A DNA stretch of 64,000 nt from Stenotrophomonas nitritireducens (GCF_001431425.1 NZ_LDJG01000003.1:248001-312000), one strand, 5' to 3'. Shown: positions 9,395-19,394, numbered from the stretch's first letter. A program made the numbers and translations. The notes: a model not told the origin generated them from the letters alone.

Positions 9395-11311
9395 ATGAGC
9401 CTGCATCCGAAAATCCACGCCATCACCGAACGCATCGTCCAGCGCAGCGCCCCGTCGCGCGCGGCCTACCTGGCGGGCATCGATGCCGCGCTGCGCGAAG
9501 GTCCGTTCCGTTCGCGCCTGAGCTGCGGCAACCTGGCCCACGCCTTCGCCGCCTGCGGCCCGACCGACAAGGGCCGGCTGCGCGGCGACGTGACGCCCAA
9601 CCTGGGCATCATCACCGCCTACAACGACATGCTCTCGGCGCACCAGCCGTTCGAGCACTACCCGCAGCTGATCCGCGACGCCGCGCGCGACCTCGGCGCC
9701 ACCGCACAGGTCGCCGGCGGCGTACCGGCGATGTGCGACGGCGTCACCCAGGGCCGCGGCGGCATGGAACTGTCGCTGTTCTCGCGCGACATCATCGCCC
9801 AGGCCACCGCCATCGGGCTGAGCCACGACATGTTCGACGCCACCATCCACCTGGGCGTGTGCGACAAGATCGTGCCGGGCCTGCTGATCGGCGCGCTGGC
9901 GTTCGGCCACCTGCCGGCGGTGTTCGTGCCGGCCGGGCCGATGACCCCGGGCATTCCCAACAAGAAGAAGGCCGAGGTGCGCGAGCGCTACGCCGCCGGC
10001 GAAGCGACCCGCGAGGAACTGCTGCAGGCCGAGTCCGACTCCTACCATGCGCCGGGCACCTGCACCTTCTACGGCACCGCCAACTCCAACCAGGTGCTGC
10101 TGGAGGCGATGGGCGTGCAGTTGCCGGGGTCTTCCTTCGTCAACCCGGAACTGCCGCTGCGCGACGCGCTGACCCGCGCCGCCACCGCGCGCGCGCTGGA
10201 GATCTGCGCACTGGGCGACGACTTCCGGCCGCTGGGCCGGCTGATCGACGAGCGCGCCATCGTCAATGCCGTCGTCGCGCTGATGGCCACCGGCGGCTCG
10301 ACCAACCACACCATCCACTGGATCGCGGTGGCGCGCGCAGCCGGCATCGTGCTGACCTGGGACGACATGGACCAGCTCTCGCAGACCGTGCCGCTGCTGG
10401 CGCGCGTCTATCCCAATGGCGAGGCCGACGTGAACCGCTTCGCCGCCGCCGGCGGTCCGGGTTTCGTGTTCCGCGAGCTGATGGACGCCGGGCTGATGCA
10501 TGACGACCTGCAGACCATCGCCGAGGGCGGCATGCGCGCCTACGCGCAGGAACCGCGGCTGATCGACGGCAAGGTCGTCTATGCGCCGGCCGTCGCGCAG
10601 AGCGCGGATGCCGAGGTGGTGCGCCCGGCCGCCGAGCCGTTCGAGGCCCAGGGCGGCCTGCGCCTGCTCAAGGGCAACATCGGCAGTTCGCTGATCAAGC
10701 TGTCGGCGGTGAAGCCGCAGTACCGCACGATCGAAGCGCCGGCCGTGGTCGTGGATGCGCCGCAGGCGCTGAACAAGCTGCATGCCGCCGGCGCCCTGCC
10801 GCAGGACTTCGTCGCCGTGGTCCGCTACCAGGGCCCGCGGGCGAACGGCATGCCGGAACTGCACTCGCTGGCGCCGCTGCTGGGCCTGCTGCAGAACCAG
10901 GGGCGGCGCGTGGCGCTGGTCACCGACGGCCGCCTGTCCGGTGCCTCGGGCAAGATCCCGGCCGCCATCCACGTCACCCCCGAGGCCGCGCGCGGCGGCC
11001 CCATCGCCCGCGTCCGCGAGGGCGACATCGTCCGCCTGGACGGCGAGGCCGGCACGCTGGAAGTGCTGGTGGACGCCACCGAATGGGCGGCGCGCGGCAT
11101 CGCCGCCAACACCGCACCGGCCGGCAACGACCTGGGCCGCAACCTGTTCGCGATGAACCGCCGCATCGTCGGCCCGGCCGACCAGGGCGCCATCTCGATC
11201 TCCTGCGGACCGGCGCGGCCCGATGGCGGCGTCTGGGAATACGATGCCGAGTACGAGCTCGGCCACGATGCGGCCGCCGCTGCGGCCCCGCACGAAGCCA
11301 AGGACGCCTGA
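9395..11311 (+). CDS. edd: Phosphogluconate dehydratase
   Basis: Edd dehydrates 6-phosphogluconate to 2-keto-3-deoxy-6-phosphogluconate. The protein belongs to the IlvD/Edd family of iron-sulfur dehydratases. Family signatures include [28 protein letters not shown] and [12 protein letters not shown], with cluster cysteines in [11 protein letters not shown] and GTCTF. At 638 residues it is slightly longer than E. coli Edd owing to an Ala-rich C-terminal tail. A 94-base gap separates it from pgl. Confidence 0.96.
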   Translation: MSLHPKIHAITERIVQRSAPSRAAYLAGIDAALREGPFRSRLSCGNLAHAFAACGPTDKGRLRGDVTPNLGIITAYNDMLSAHQPFEHYPQLIRDAARDLGATAQVAGGVPAMCDGVTQGRGGMELSLFSRDIIAQATAIGLSHDMFDATIHLGVCDKIVPGLLIGALAFGHLPAVFVPAGPMTPGIPNKKKAEVRERYAAGEATREELLQAESDSYHAPGTCTFYGTANSNQVLLEAMGVQLPGSSFVNPELPLRDALTRAATARALEICALGDDFRPLGRLIDERAIVNAVVALMATGGSTNHTIHWIAVARAAGIVLTWDDMDQLSQTVPLLARVYPNGEADVNRFAAAGGPGFVFRELMDAGLMHDDLQTIAEGGMRAYAQEPRLIDGKVVYAPAVAQSADAEVVRPAAEPFEAQGGLRLLKGNIGSSLIKLSAVKPQYRTIEAPAVVVDAPQALNKLHAAGALPQDFVAVVRYQGPRANGMPELHSLAPLLGLLQNQGRRVALVTDGRLSGASGKIPAAIHVTPEAARGGPIARVREGDIVRLDGEAGTLEVLVDATEWAARGIAANTAPAGNDLGRNLFAMNRRIVGPADQGAISISCGPARPDGGVWEYDAEYELGHDAAAAAAPHEAKDA

Positions 11312-11354
11312 CCTCCACGGGCCGCACGGCGGCCCGCTCCACCGGAACAACGCC

Positions 11355-12014
11355 ATGACCATTGCCCAGCACCAGGACCGCGCCGAACACCTGCTCACCG
11401 CCGCCGGCATCCTGCCCGTCGTCACCGTCCATACCCTAGACCAGGCGCGCGCGGTCAGCGCCGCGTTGCTGGAAGGCGGCCTGCCGGCCATCGAACTGAC
11501 CCTGCGCACGCCGGTGGCGATGGAAGCGCTGTCCATGCTCAAGCGCGAGCTTCCCGACGTGGTGGTCGGCGCCGGCACGGTGCTGACCGTCGAGCAGATG
11601 CGCCAGGCCATCGACGTCGGCGCCGACTTCCTGGTGACCCCGGGCACGCCGGCGCACATGGCCGACGCACTGGCCAAGGCGCCGTTGCCGGTGGTGCCGG
11701 GCGCTGCATCGCCCACCGAACTGCTGGCGCTGCTGGCGCGCGGCTTCCGCGTCTGCAAGCTGTTTCCGGCCACCGCCGTGGGCGGGCTGGCGATGATCAA
11801 GGGCGTGGCCGGGCCGATTCCCGAACTGAAGCTGTGCCCCACCGGCGGCATCACCGAAGCCACCGCGGCCGACTACCTCGGGCAGAAGAACGTGGTCTGC
11901 ATCGGCGGTTCGTGGATGGTGTCCGACGCCTGGATCCGCAACGGCCAGTGGGACGAGGTCAGGAAATCCGCCGCCGCCGCAGCTGCCATCGTGCGCTCGG
12001 TGCGCGCCGGCTGA
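11355..12014 (+). CDS. eda: KDPG aldolase (2-dehydro-3-deoxy-phosphogluconate aldolase)
   Basis: Eda splits KDPG to pyruvate and glyceraldehyde 3-phosphate, ending the Entner-Doudoroff route. The 219-residue protein is a class I aldolase TIM barrel. The Schiff-base lysine is in [10 protein letters not shown], and the phosphate-binding end is CPTGGIT. The [13 protein letters not shown] start and [10 protein letters not shown] segment are also conserved. It starts 43 bases after edd. Confidence 0.96.
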   Translation: MTIAQHQDRAEHLLTAAGILPVVTVHTLDQARAVSAALLEGGLPAIELTLRTPVAMEALSMLKRELPDVVVGAGTVLTVEQMRQAIDVGADFLVTPGTPAHMADALAKAPLPVVPGAASPTELLALLARGFRVCKLFPATAVGGLAMIKGVAGPIPELKLCPTGGITEATAADYLGQKNVVCIGGSWMVSDAWIRNGQWDEVRKSAAAAAAIVRSVRAG

Positions 12015-12015
12015 A

Positions 12016-12074
12016 GGAAAAACCGGAGTCAGGGTGCAGTTTCCCGGGCAACTGCACCCTGAGCCCGGTTTTCC
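12016..12074. repeat. Long imperfect palindrome resembling a REP/RAYT-type element
   Basis: Two arms of about 25 bases, one carrying CCGGAGTCAGGGTGCAGTT and the other its near-complement, flank an eight-base loop (TCCCGGGC). The element begins two bases after the eda stop. Its size and motif resemble REP-associated palindromes of xanthomonads, and it may also end eda transcripts. No RAYT transposase gene is nearby. Confidence 0.6.
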
Positions 12075-12099
12075 CGAAAGAACGGCGGTCCTGCCGTTT

Positions 12100-12594
12100 T
12101 CAACGGCTGCCGGCATCCAGCCGCAGCATCAGCACCAACGGCTGCAATGGCGAAGGCTGGAAGCCGTGGTGCATGTAGAACTGCTGCGCGCGTTCATGCA
12201 GCGCGTGCACCAGCAGGGCGCGCACGCCGGCCTGCGCGGAGACACCCACGACACGCCGCACCGCATCCATCAGCAGGTCGCCTCCCAGGCCGAGCCCGTG
12301 CGCCGGCCTGTCCACCGCCAGACGTCCCAGCACGATGGCCGGCACCGGGTCAGGCATGTTGCGCTTGATGCGGCCCAGCGCCAGCTCATGTGAAATCGCC
12401 CCGGCCGCCAGCACGTAATAGCCGCGCACGACGTTGTCCGCATCCGCCACGACGAAGGTACGGCTGGCCCCACCCAACTGATTGACCAGCGCGCGCTTTT
12501 TCAACCAGTCGTCAAGCCCGCTTTCACCACAGCCGAAATCATCCAACCGATGCGCGCTGGTCAGCGCCACCGGTTCGGCCAAGGGCAGACGCAT
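12100..12594 (-). CDS. GNAT acetyltransferase toxin, TacT/AtaT-like
   Basis: The 164-residue protein is a single Gcn5-related N-acetyltransferase domain. The acetyl-CoA-binding segment is RLAVDRPAHGLGLGGDLLMDA, near residues 92-112, followed by the C-terminal YMHHGF motif common to this family. GNAT toxins paired with DUF1778 antitoxins acetylate charged tRNAs and block translation. The gene's ATG shares one base with the stop of the upstream antitoxin gene, so the pair is coupled. The exact tRNA target cannot be read from sequence. Confidence 0.88.
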   Translation of the reverse strand: MRLPLAEPVALTSAHRLDDFGCGESGLDDWLKKRALVNQLGGASRTFVVADADNVVRGYYVLAAGAISHELALGRIKRNMPDPVPAIVLGRLAVDRPAHGLGLGGDLLMDAVRRVVGVSAQAGVRALLVHALHERAQQFYMHHGFQPSPLQPLVLMLRLDAGSR

Positions 12595-12860
12595 CAGCTC
12601 TTTTCCCAGATCGGCCTGCGTGCCAGCAACCGCTCCAGACCAGGATTCGGCTTGGGCGGCGCATCCAGCATCGCCTTGAACTGCTCGAACTTCTCCGCGT
12701 CCAGGGTGAAGAACACCTGGTCCAGCACCACTTCCTGCGCACGCCGGCAGGCGGTTTCCAGCATGAAATCGGAGCGGCTCTTGCCCAGCAGGCTGGCCGC
12801 CTGGTCGATCAGGTCACGTTGTTCGGGCAAGGCCCGCAGATTGATGGCAGCGGCACGCAT
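12594..12860 (-). CDS. DUF1778 antitoxin, TacA-like
   Basis: The 88-residue protein begins MRAAAINLRALPEQRDLIDQ, a ribbon-helix-helix start typical of DUF1778. It continues with the family segment LGKSRSDFMLE, and its C-terminal part would bind and block the GNAT toxin. In characterised pairs the antitoxin also represses its own promoter. A GGAGG ribosome site lies nine bases before the ATG at 12860. Confidence 0.88.
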   Translation of the reverse strand: MRAAAINLRALPEQRDLIDQAASLLGKSRSDFMLETACRRAQEVVLDQVFFTLDAEKFEQFKAMLDAPPKPNPGLERLLARRPIWEKS

Positions 12861-12894
12861 GGCCCATGCCCTCCGATACACAAAAGATGTACAG

Positions 12895-12923
12895 ATACTG
12901 GACCTACGTATATCTATTGTCAA
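12895..12923 (-). promoter_or_regulatory. Promoter of the toxin-antitoxin pair
   Basis: On the minus strand a perfect -35 box TTGACA (12918-12923) is followed after 17 bases by a weak -10 candidate CAGTAT (12895-12900). The region is clearly AT-richer than its surroundings and lies 35 bases ahead of the antitoxin start. Confidence 0.5.
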
Positions 12924-12964
12924 CACAATGCCGGTAGTGCCGTGGCGGGGCCGGGTGCATCCCT

Positions 12965-13834
12965 TCAACCGGTCACAAGCTGCAGCAGGTGCCTGCCATA
13001 TTTGCCGGTGCCGGTAGCGCTCACCACGACCACCGCATAGACGAAGACCGCGGCGACCGCGGCCAATCCTGCCAGCGCTGGCCAGCGCCATGCAGGCGGC
13101 AAGACGATCCGTCTGTGCTTGTTGCGGATGAAGAACTCGGCGACCAGCAGGTTGGGGACGAAGAACAGGTAGAGCAGCGCATAATCGAAAAAGCCGCTGG
13201 CCTCGCCCGGCCCGATACCGGCGCCGCCGGTAAGGTCTTTCCAGGCGCGGAATTCGATATCGAACAGCCACGAGCCGAGCACCATGGCGAACAGCCGGAT
13301 GACCCACGCCCGGTGCAGGTCGAACCGCCGCCCCCGCGCATGGACATAGGCCATGACCGCGCTGAGCATCATCACCCCGCCCCAGATGCCGAACGCGACC
13401 GACGCCGCTGGCTCATAGGCGCCGTGGGCGAAGATGAAGGACAGCCCGCCGCAGCCGGCCAGGAACCCGGCGCTCACATAGACCCGCCCGGTCCAGCGAT
13501 GCACGGCCCGGTGACGCGCGCGGATCGTGGCCGAGAACAGGATCGGCCAGGCGAACAGCAGGATCGCCCCCATCGCGAAGTGCATCCCGATGCCGATGTT
13601 GGCGACCCAGTCCGACAGGGCAGGCATCGGCTGGCCTTCGAGCAGGGGCCGCCACTGCGCGAAATTCCGGAACGTCGCGCCGCTGGCGCGGAGCAGGATG
13701 TAGCTGCCGAAAACCGCCATGCCGGCCAGCGCCACCAGACGGAACAGGCGACCGCTCCAGCGCAGCAGGCGCTCGTCCATCGCGTGCGCCGCCGGCCGGC
13801 GTTGTCCCGCGGCCACCCTGGCGTGTTCATTCAT
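12965..13834 (-). CDS. DUF2306 family membrane protein
   Basis: This 289-residue protein has about seven or eight hydrophobic segments. The DUF2306 core is visible in the histidine-bearing motifs HRAVHRWTGRVYV and FDLHRAWVIRLFA. The family has no firmly established function. The ATG at 13834 has a GGGAGAGAG ribosome site. It is divergent from the winged-helix regulator at 14013, which might control it (inference from position only). Confidence 0.8.
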   Translation of the reverse strand: MNEHARVAAGQRRPAAHAMDERLLRWSGRLFRLVALAGMAVFGSYILLRASGATFRNFAQWRPLLEGQPMPALSDWVANIGIGMHFAMGAILLFAWPILFSATIRARHRAVHRWTGRVYVSAGFLAGCGGLSFIFAHGAYEPAASVAFGIWGGVMMLSAVMAYVHARGRRFDLHRAWVIRLFAMVLGSWLFDIEFRAWKDLTGGAGIGPGEASGFFDYALLYLFFVPNLLVAEFFIRNKHRRIVLPPAWRWPALAGLAAVAAVFVYAVVVVSATGTGKYGRHLLQLVTG

Positions 13835-14012
13835 GGCACTCTCTCCCGGCGCTGATGGCGTGTTGCGCAAGCGTCCCTCCCCGGCTTCGGCAGGTCTTTC
13901 GGAACGGCTCAGGCCATGCGCAGGTTCGTGAGGAAAAGCTTAGGAAGCGCCTGACCGCCGCAGGCCGCAGGCAGATTGTTGACAAGAATGGCTTTCACCC
14001 TCCGGAGCCGAT

Positions 14013-16025
14013 ATGCCGCAATTCCCCCCGCAACGGTTCGCCTTCGACGATGTGGTCATCGACCTTGCCGGGCGCCGGCTGTGGCGGGCCGGGCGGGAGC
14101 AGGCGCTGGAGCCCAAGGCATTCGCCGTGCTGGCGCTGCTGGCCGGCGCGCCCGGCCGCGCGTTCACCCGGGACGAGATCCTCGATGCCGTCTGGGGCCA
14201 CCGCCACGTCACCCAGAGCGTGCTCAACCGGATCATGAGCCTGTTGCGCCAGGCGCTGGGCGAGGATGCGGCGCACCCGCGGCGGCTGCATACGGTGCAT
14301 GGCATCGGTTACCGCTTCGACCTGCCGGTCGCGGCGGCCGGCACCGAAGCCGAAGTCCCGGCGCCTCCCGGCGACGACGGAGCCGGCACCGTCCCGGCGG
14401 CGCCCGCGCCATCCGGTGGGCACCGGCACCGGCCAGCCATCGCCGTGATCGTCATGGCCGTAGTGCTGTCGATGCTCGCTGCACTCGCATGGCTGTTGCC
14501 GTCAGGACCGTGGCGGACGGCCACGGACCGGCCTGCCGCCGAGGTGTCGCTGGCCGTGCTCCCGTTCGAGGACCTGTCCCGGGCCGGCGACCAGGGCTAT
14601 CTGGCCGACGGCCTGGCCGAGCAAATCCTCGACCAGCTGGCGCAGGCGCCTGCGCTGCGCGTGGTTGGGCGCACGTCGAGCTTCTCGTTCAAGGGCAGGC
14701 ACGAAACGCCGCGGGCGATAGGCAGGAAGCTCGGCGTCGACCATCTGCTGCAAGGCAGCGTCCGCCGCGAGGGCGACCGCCTGCGGGTCACCGCCCAGCT
14801 GCTCCGCGCTGCGGACGGCCGCTATCTCTGGTCGAAGACCTACGCGCGCGAGCTGCGCGACGTATTCGCGGTACAGGACGAAATCTCCCGCGACGTGGCG
14901 CTCGCCCTGAGCGTGAAACTGAACGTGGCCCGGTTCAACCGCGGACAGGGCGGCACCACCCAGGTCGAGGTCTACGAACGCTACCTGCGCTGGCGCGGCA
15001 TCGTCATGGCCGAACACTTCGACCTGGAACACGACCGCGAACGCCTGCGCCTGGCGCGGGAAATGGTCGCCATGGACCCGCAGTGCGTGCTGTGCCGCGA
15101 TGCGCTGGCTGCGTCGTTGAACGCCATGGCGCAGGAGCTTGGCGGTGCGCAGGCGCGACAGCTCAGGGCCGAAGCGCAGCAGGTGCGTGCGCAGATCGCG
15201 CGCATCGCGCCGGACAGCTGGATGGCCAGGCGCGAGCGCGCCAATGCGCTGTGGCGCGAAGGCAGCCGGGCCGAGGCCATCGTACTGGCCAGGCAGATCG
15301 CGGAGTCCGGCCCGCCAAGCAAGGAGCGCGTCTGGGACTACGTGTTCATGCGCTATGCCATGGGCCACCTGGACGACACCATCGCCCTGGTGGAGCAGGC
15401 GCGCGCCGTCGAGCCGATGGCGCTCTACCTTTCGCGCGACCTGCAGTACGACTACACCGCCGCGCGCCGCTATGCCGATGCCGAATCCGAATACCTGCGC
15501 GGCAGGACGCTGGAGGGCAGCCAGCTGGAACCGGATGCCGTGGCCTTCTTCCGCCAGCTCGCCGGCAGGCGTCCGGGCGGGATCGAGGAACTGCGCGGGC
15601 TCCACCAGCGCCTGCTCGGCAAGGGCCGGGATTTCGATACGCCGTTCTTCGCCGCGCTCGGCGGCGCGCTGGACGACCGCGCGGCCATGCTCGCCCTGGT
15701 CCGCAAGGCACTGGCCGACCCCAGCTATGGCGGCGGCAGCGAACGCGCCTACGTCTGGACCAGCGTGGCCGATGCACTGGGCGATGCCGGGCTGGCGGTG
15801 GCGACGCTGCGTGCGGGCCTGGAAGCACAGGAGGGCTTCGCCGAAGGGGCGATGGCACCGGCAGCCTACGTCGCCCTGTGGAACGCCCCCTACTCCGACC
15901 TGCGCGCCCATCCCGATTTCAAGAAGCTGCTGGTCCAAACCGGCGTCGCCGGCTACTGGCGGCAGACCGGCCATTGGGGTGACGGCTGCCAGCCGTTGGG
16001 AACGCAGGACTTCCAGTGCCGGTAA
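14013..16025 (+). CDS. Membrane-bound winged-helix transcription regulator with TolB-like and TPR regions (CadC-like)
   Basis: The 670-residue protein is a one-component regulator with its DNA-binding domain inside and its sensor part outside the membrane. Residues 1-105 are an OmpR/CadC-type winged helix (EPKAFAVLALL, HVTQSVLNRIMSLLRQ, TVHGIGYRF). A single membrane segment spans about 141-163. Residues 178-300 match the TolB-like N-terminal/FlgO-type region (AVLPFEDLS, QGSVRREGDRLRVTAQLL). The rest is helical repeat, probably TPR. The signal sensed is unknown. Confidence 0.82.
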   Translation: MPQFPPQRFAFDDVVIDLAGRRLWRAGREQALEPKAFAVLALLAGAPGRAFTRDEILDAVWGHRHVTQSVLNRIMSLLRQALGEDAAHPRRLHTVHGIGYRFDLPVAAAGTEAEVPAPPGDDGAGTVPAAPAPSGGHRHRPAIAVIVMAVVLSMLAALAWLLPSGPWRTATDRPAAEVSLAVLPFEDLSRAGDQGYLADGLAEQILDQLAQAPALRVVGRTSSFSFKGRHETPRAIGRKLGVDHLLQGSVRREGDRLRVTAQLLRAADGRYLWSKTYARELRDVFAVQDEISRDVALALSVKLNVARFNRGQGGTTQVEVYERYLRWRGIVMAEHFDLEHDRERLRLAREMVAMDPQCVLCRDALAASLNAMAQELGGAQARQLRAEAQQVRAQIARIAPDSWMARRERANALWREGSRAEAIVLARQIAESGPPSKERVWDYVFMRYAMGHLDDTIALVEQARAVEPMALYLSRDLQYDYTAARRYADAESEYLRGRTLEGSQLEPDAVAFFRQLAGRRPGGIEELRGLHQRLLGKGRDFDTPFFAALGGALDDRAAMLALVRKALADPSYGGGSERAYVWTSVADALGDAGLAVATLRAGLEAQEGFAEGAMAPAAYVALWNAPYSDLRAHPDFKKLLVQTGVAGYWRQTGHWGDGCQPLGTQDFQCR

Positions 16026-16223
16026 GCCCCGCGCGGTGCGCCGCGCCCACGGGAAAGATTCACATCCCGTCCGCACGCCGCGCGCAAACCCGATCCACGC
16101 GCAGGCCAGGACTGCGCCCCCGCGGCTCGGCGATACGGACGCCCGCGTCGGCAGCGCAGCCTTGAGCCGCCCTGCCAGCGCGAAGACGGCCGCTAGCCGC
16201 AGAAGCGGTGGCGGACTCGGCTC

Positions 16224-19200
16224 TCAGCGGCGGCCGCGCTCGCCGCGCCGCAGCTCGGCCGGGATCTCGATCTCGACCTTCGCCGGCAGCGCCATGATCC
16301 GCAGTTCGTTGCCCGACCACGGCGCCGGTTCACCATTGACGCTGGCCTGGCCGGGCGCGCCTTCGTAGGGCCACGGCAACACCAGCCCGCCGGCGGGAAG
16401 GCGCAGGCCATCGCCGACCTTCAGGGTCAGCTGCCGGTCGCTGCGCACCAGCGAGTACTGCAGGCGGCCATGCGCGGTGCGCAGGCCTGCGACGGCGACG
16501 CCCTTGCCCGCCAGCCAGGTTGCCGGCACGCCGGCGGCAAGCACGATGGCGTCGTCGATCTCGCGCTCGTAAGCGAACATGTCCAGCGCCGAACGCACGA
16601 AGTCCGAGGCCACCCAGGCATGCGGCAGGTCGCCGACGAAGAACGGCGTGCGCGGCGTCGAGGACACCACTTCGGCCCACTGGTTCCAGGCCGGCGGCGC
16701 GCGATCCTTGAAAAAGAACTCGCTGGCTTCCCATGCGCGTTCGCGCCAGCCCAGGCGCACGAACGCACCGACGTTGCGCCACTCGTAGGGGGTGTAGTCC
16801 TTCCACTGCCGCTTGCCGTCGCGGCGCTCGACGAACTGCCGCCAATAACGTTCGAAGGTGTTGTCCAGCGCCGGTTGCGGCAGGCGGCCCTGCTCGCCTC
16901 CAGGCGCCAGCGCGATGGTGGTCGAGGTCGCGTCGAAATCGCCCAGTTCCACCGAGCCTGGCAGGTAGTCGATCCGGTGCGCGGCCATGGTCGCGCGCAG
17001 CGAGTCGTCCAGGTCCTGGCGGAACTGGTCGCGCGAACCGGCCATCGCTTCGGCCTCGGTTTCCAGCCCCAGCGCCACGGCCATGTCGGCCGCGTCCTTG
17101 TAGCCGCGCAGCGCCCAGAAATCGTCCCAGTACGAATGCACCGGCTTGGCCGAGTAGCCCTCGTGGCTGATCGAGGCCGGCATCATTCCGTAGAAGCCCG
17201 GGTTGCGCGCGCGGTTTTCCTCCGTGCGCTCGCCCAGCCGCAGGTCTTCCATGTAGCCCCAGGCCGCCAGCACGTGCGGCCACATGCGCTGCAGGAAAAC
17301 CGTGTCGCCGGTGTGCCGCCAGTACTCGGCGATGGCGTGGATCAGCTCGCCATGGCTGTCGTTCTCCGGCACCGGATCGCTGCCGCGCGCATCCACGCAG
17401 CACGGCACCATGCCACTGTCGAACTGGTAGGGCGCATACCAGTCCAGATACTGTCGCACCGCATCCTCGCGGCCCAGGCGCAGCAGGCCTTCGGAAATCA
17501 TCGCGCCGTCGCGAATCCAGCTGCGCGCATACGAGCGCGTGCCCGGCTGCAGGCTCGGCCCCACCCGCGAGATCAGCATGTGCGCCAGCGCGGTGCGCAG
17601 CGTGTCGGCCAGCGGCTGGCCGGCGTCGGGCAGTTGCAGCCGTACCTGGTCCAGCTTCTGCCGCCACATCGCCGCGACCTGCTGCTGCGCCTTGTCGGCA
17701 TCGAAGCCGGCCGGCATCGCCCAGGCGCCGGTCTGCGGCAGCACCAGCGCGACCTCGCGGCTCTGCCCCGGCTCCAGCTTCCACGTGTAAAGCATCGCAC
17801 CGGACGCCAGCCCGGTCGGATCCCTCACCTCGCGCGTTCCCGGCAGAGTCTTGTCGGCCAGGTGGGCGACGTCGAGCTTGCTGTCGAACGCGCTGGCGAA
17901 GCCGGCGTCGGGCGGCGTCGCGGCGAACACCTGCGGCTTGCCGTTGACCGCTACCTGCCCGCCCTGGATCGCCAGCCGTTCGATCCGGCTGACGCCGCCA
18001 ACGGTGTTGAGGAACTGGCTCGGCGGGTTGACCTGGAACGGGCGTACCGCCAGCGCCAGCCGGTACTCGTGCGCCACCTTGTCAGGGTTGTGCAGGCGGT
18101 AACGCGCCACCAGCTGCGCCTGTTCGGGGCGGCCCTGCACGAAGCCGGTCACCTGCAGGTCGAACTTGTCGTGCTTCCAGTCGACCGAGGGAACCGGCAG
18201 GTAGCCGTCCTGCAGGCGCTGGCCGGTCGTCACGTCGGCCCAGCCCAGCACCTTGCCGTCCAGCACCACGAACGGCTCGATGCTGAAGCCGGCCCGCACC
18301 GCTTCCAGCGTGCCGTCCTCGCCCATCAGGGCCTGCTCGCGGCCGCCGTCCAGGCCGAGCAGGGTCCAGTACGCTTGTTCGCCGCTGAAACCACGCGGCA
18401 GCGCGCCGCGTGGCAGGTCGCGCGCCACCGAGCGCACGAAATCGTTCGGCGTGTCGGCGAAATCCAGCGGCTTCAGGCTGATGTCACGGATGCCATAGCG
18501 CCAGCTGGGACCGTCGATCAGGTCGAAGCGCAGGTAGCGCGCCTCGGTCTCGGGCAGCGCCAGCCAATCGCGTCCACCACCGCCGGCGGTGACCTCGCGC
18601 AGCTTGCGCCAGTCGCGCCCGTCGCTGGAGGCCTGCACCGTGTAGCGCGATGCCTCCAGTCCCGGCACCCACTGGATCACCGCGCCGCCGAACTCGCGCA
18701 CCTTGCCCAGGTCCAGGCTGACGGTCTGCTGCTTGACCCCGCCGCTGATCCACACCGTGTCCGGCTTGCCGTCGGCGATGCGCTGCTGCAGCGCGGTCGC
18801 GGTGTCGGCGATGACGGAGGCAGTCAGCGCCGAGGTGTCTTCCCTGGGCAACGGCTGCAGCGTCAGCTGGTCGAAACAGACCGTGCCCTTGCCGCCCACC
18901 TTGCTGTAGATGGTGAACTCCACCGCGGCACTGCGGCGCAGGATCTTGTCCTGGCCCGGCCCCCAGGCCTTCTCGATGTGGCGCTTGCGGTAGCTCACCC
19001 GCGTCCAGTTCTTCGGGAAGGTATAGCCGCCGCGGTTGACCCACCACACGTTGTCGCCGCTGGCATCGATCAGCTTGAACTGCAGGTCGTTGGCCGGCGA
19101 ATCGCCGCGCAGCCCGAACGACACCTGGTAGTTTTCCGGCCAGGTGACATCCAGCCGGCGACGGATGCCCGCATAGCCGGAAACCTCGTGGAAGTCGTAG

Positions 19201-19394
19201 TCCAGGCACAGTGCGCGGCCGACATTGCCGCTCACCGGCCGCAGCGAGCCGCTGACCTGCGGCGAGGTGACCAGCTGCCAGGCGCCGATGTCGTCGAACT
19301 TCGCCAGCACCCGGCTTCCGCCCTCGGCCGCCAGCCCGTTGCCGGCCAGTGCGGCGATGGAAAACAGCAGGAGGGCGAGGTGCTTTTTCATCAC
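16224..19394 (-). CDS. Large secreted carbohydrate-active protein with discoidin-like domain and (alpha/alpha)6-type catalytic region
   Basis: The 1056-residue protein begins with a signal peptide cleaved near LAA^EGG (residue 23). Residues 30-175 form a beta-rich carbohydrate-binding-like region. Residues about 190-310 resemble an F5/8-type C (discoidin) domain (TVSLDLGKVREFGG, SRYTVQASSDGRDW). Residues about 590-950 look like a helical toroid with WIRDGAMISEGLLRLGR and HPE-like acidic loops, as in GH15/GH94-type enzymes. I cannot assign a CAZy family. It is the last gene of the glycan-use locus, 124 bases after the permeases. Confidence 0.7.
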   Translation of the reverse strand: MMKKHLALLLFSIAALAGNGLAAEGGSRVLAKFDDIGAWQLVTSPQVSGSLRPVSGNVGRALCLDYDFHEVSGYAGIRRRLDVTWPENYQVSFGLRGDSPANDLQFKLIDASGDNVWWVNRGGYTFPKNWTRVSYRKRHIEKAWGPGQDKILRRSAAVEFTIYSKVGGKGTVCFDQLTLQPLPREDTSALTASVIADTATALQQRIADGKPDTVWISGGVKQQTVSLDLGKVREFGGAVIQWVPGLEASRYTVQASSDGRDWRKLREVTAGGGGRDWLALPETEARYLRFDLIDGPSWRYGIRDISLKPLDFADTPNDFVRSVARDLPRGALPRGFSGEQAYWTLLGLDGGREQALMGEDGTLEAVRAGFSIEPFVVLDGKVLGWADVTTGQRLQDGYLPVPSVDWKHDKFDLQVTGFVQGRPEQAQLVARYRLHNPDKVAHEYRLALAVRPFQVNPPSQFLNTVGGVSRIERLAIQGGQVAVNGKPQVFAATPPDAGFASAFDSKLDVAHLADKTLPGTREVRDPTGLASGAMLYTWKLEPGQSREVALVLPQTGAWAMPAGFDADKAQQQVAAMWRQKLDQVRLQLPDAGQPLADTLRTALAHMLISRVGPSLQPGTRSYARSWIRDGAMISEGLLRLGREDAVRQYLDWYAPYQFDSGMVPCCVDARGSDPVPENDSHGELIHAIAEYWRHTGDTVFLQRMWPHVLAAWGYMEDLRLGERTEENRARNPGFYGMMPASISHEGYSAKPVHSYWDDFWALRGYKDAADMAVALGLETEAEAMAGSRDQFRQDLDDSLRATMAAHRIDYLPGSVELGDFDATSTTIALAPGGEQGRLPQPALDNTFERYWRQFVERRDGKRQWKDYTPYEWRNVGAFVRLGWRERAWEASEFFFKDRAPPAWNQWAEVVSSTPRTPFFVGDLPHAWVASDFVRSALDMFAYEREIDDAIVLAAGVPATWLAGKGVAVAGLRTAHGRLQYSLVRSDRQLTLKVGDGLRLPAGGLVLPWPYEGAPGQASVNGEPAPWSGNELRIMALPAKVEIEIPAELRRGERGRR

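Noticed and set aside
9125..11863. A 912-codon minus-strand frame opposite edd and eda
   Set aside because: It covers two well-supported enzymes and shows only compositional shadow sequence.
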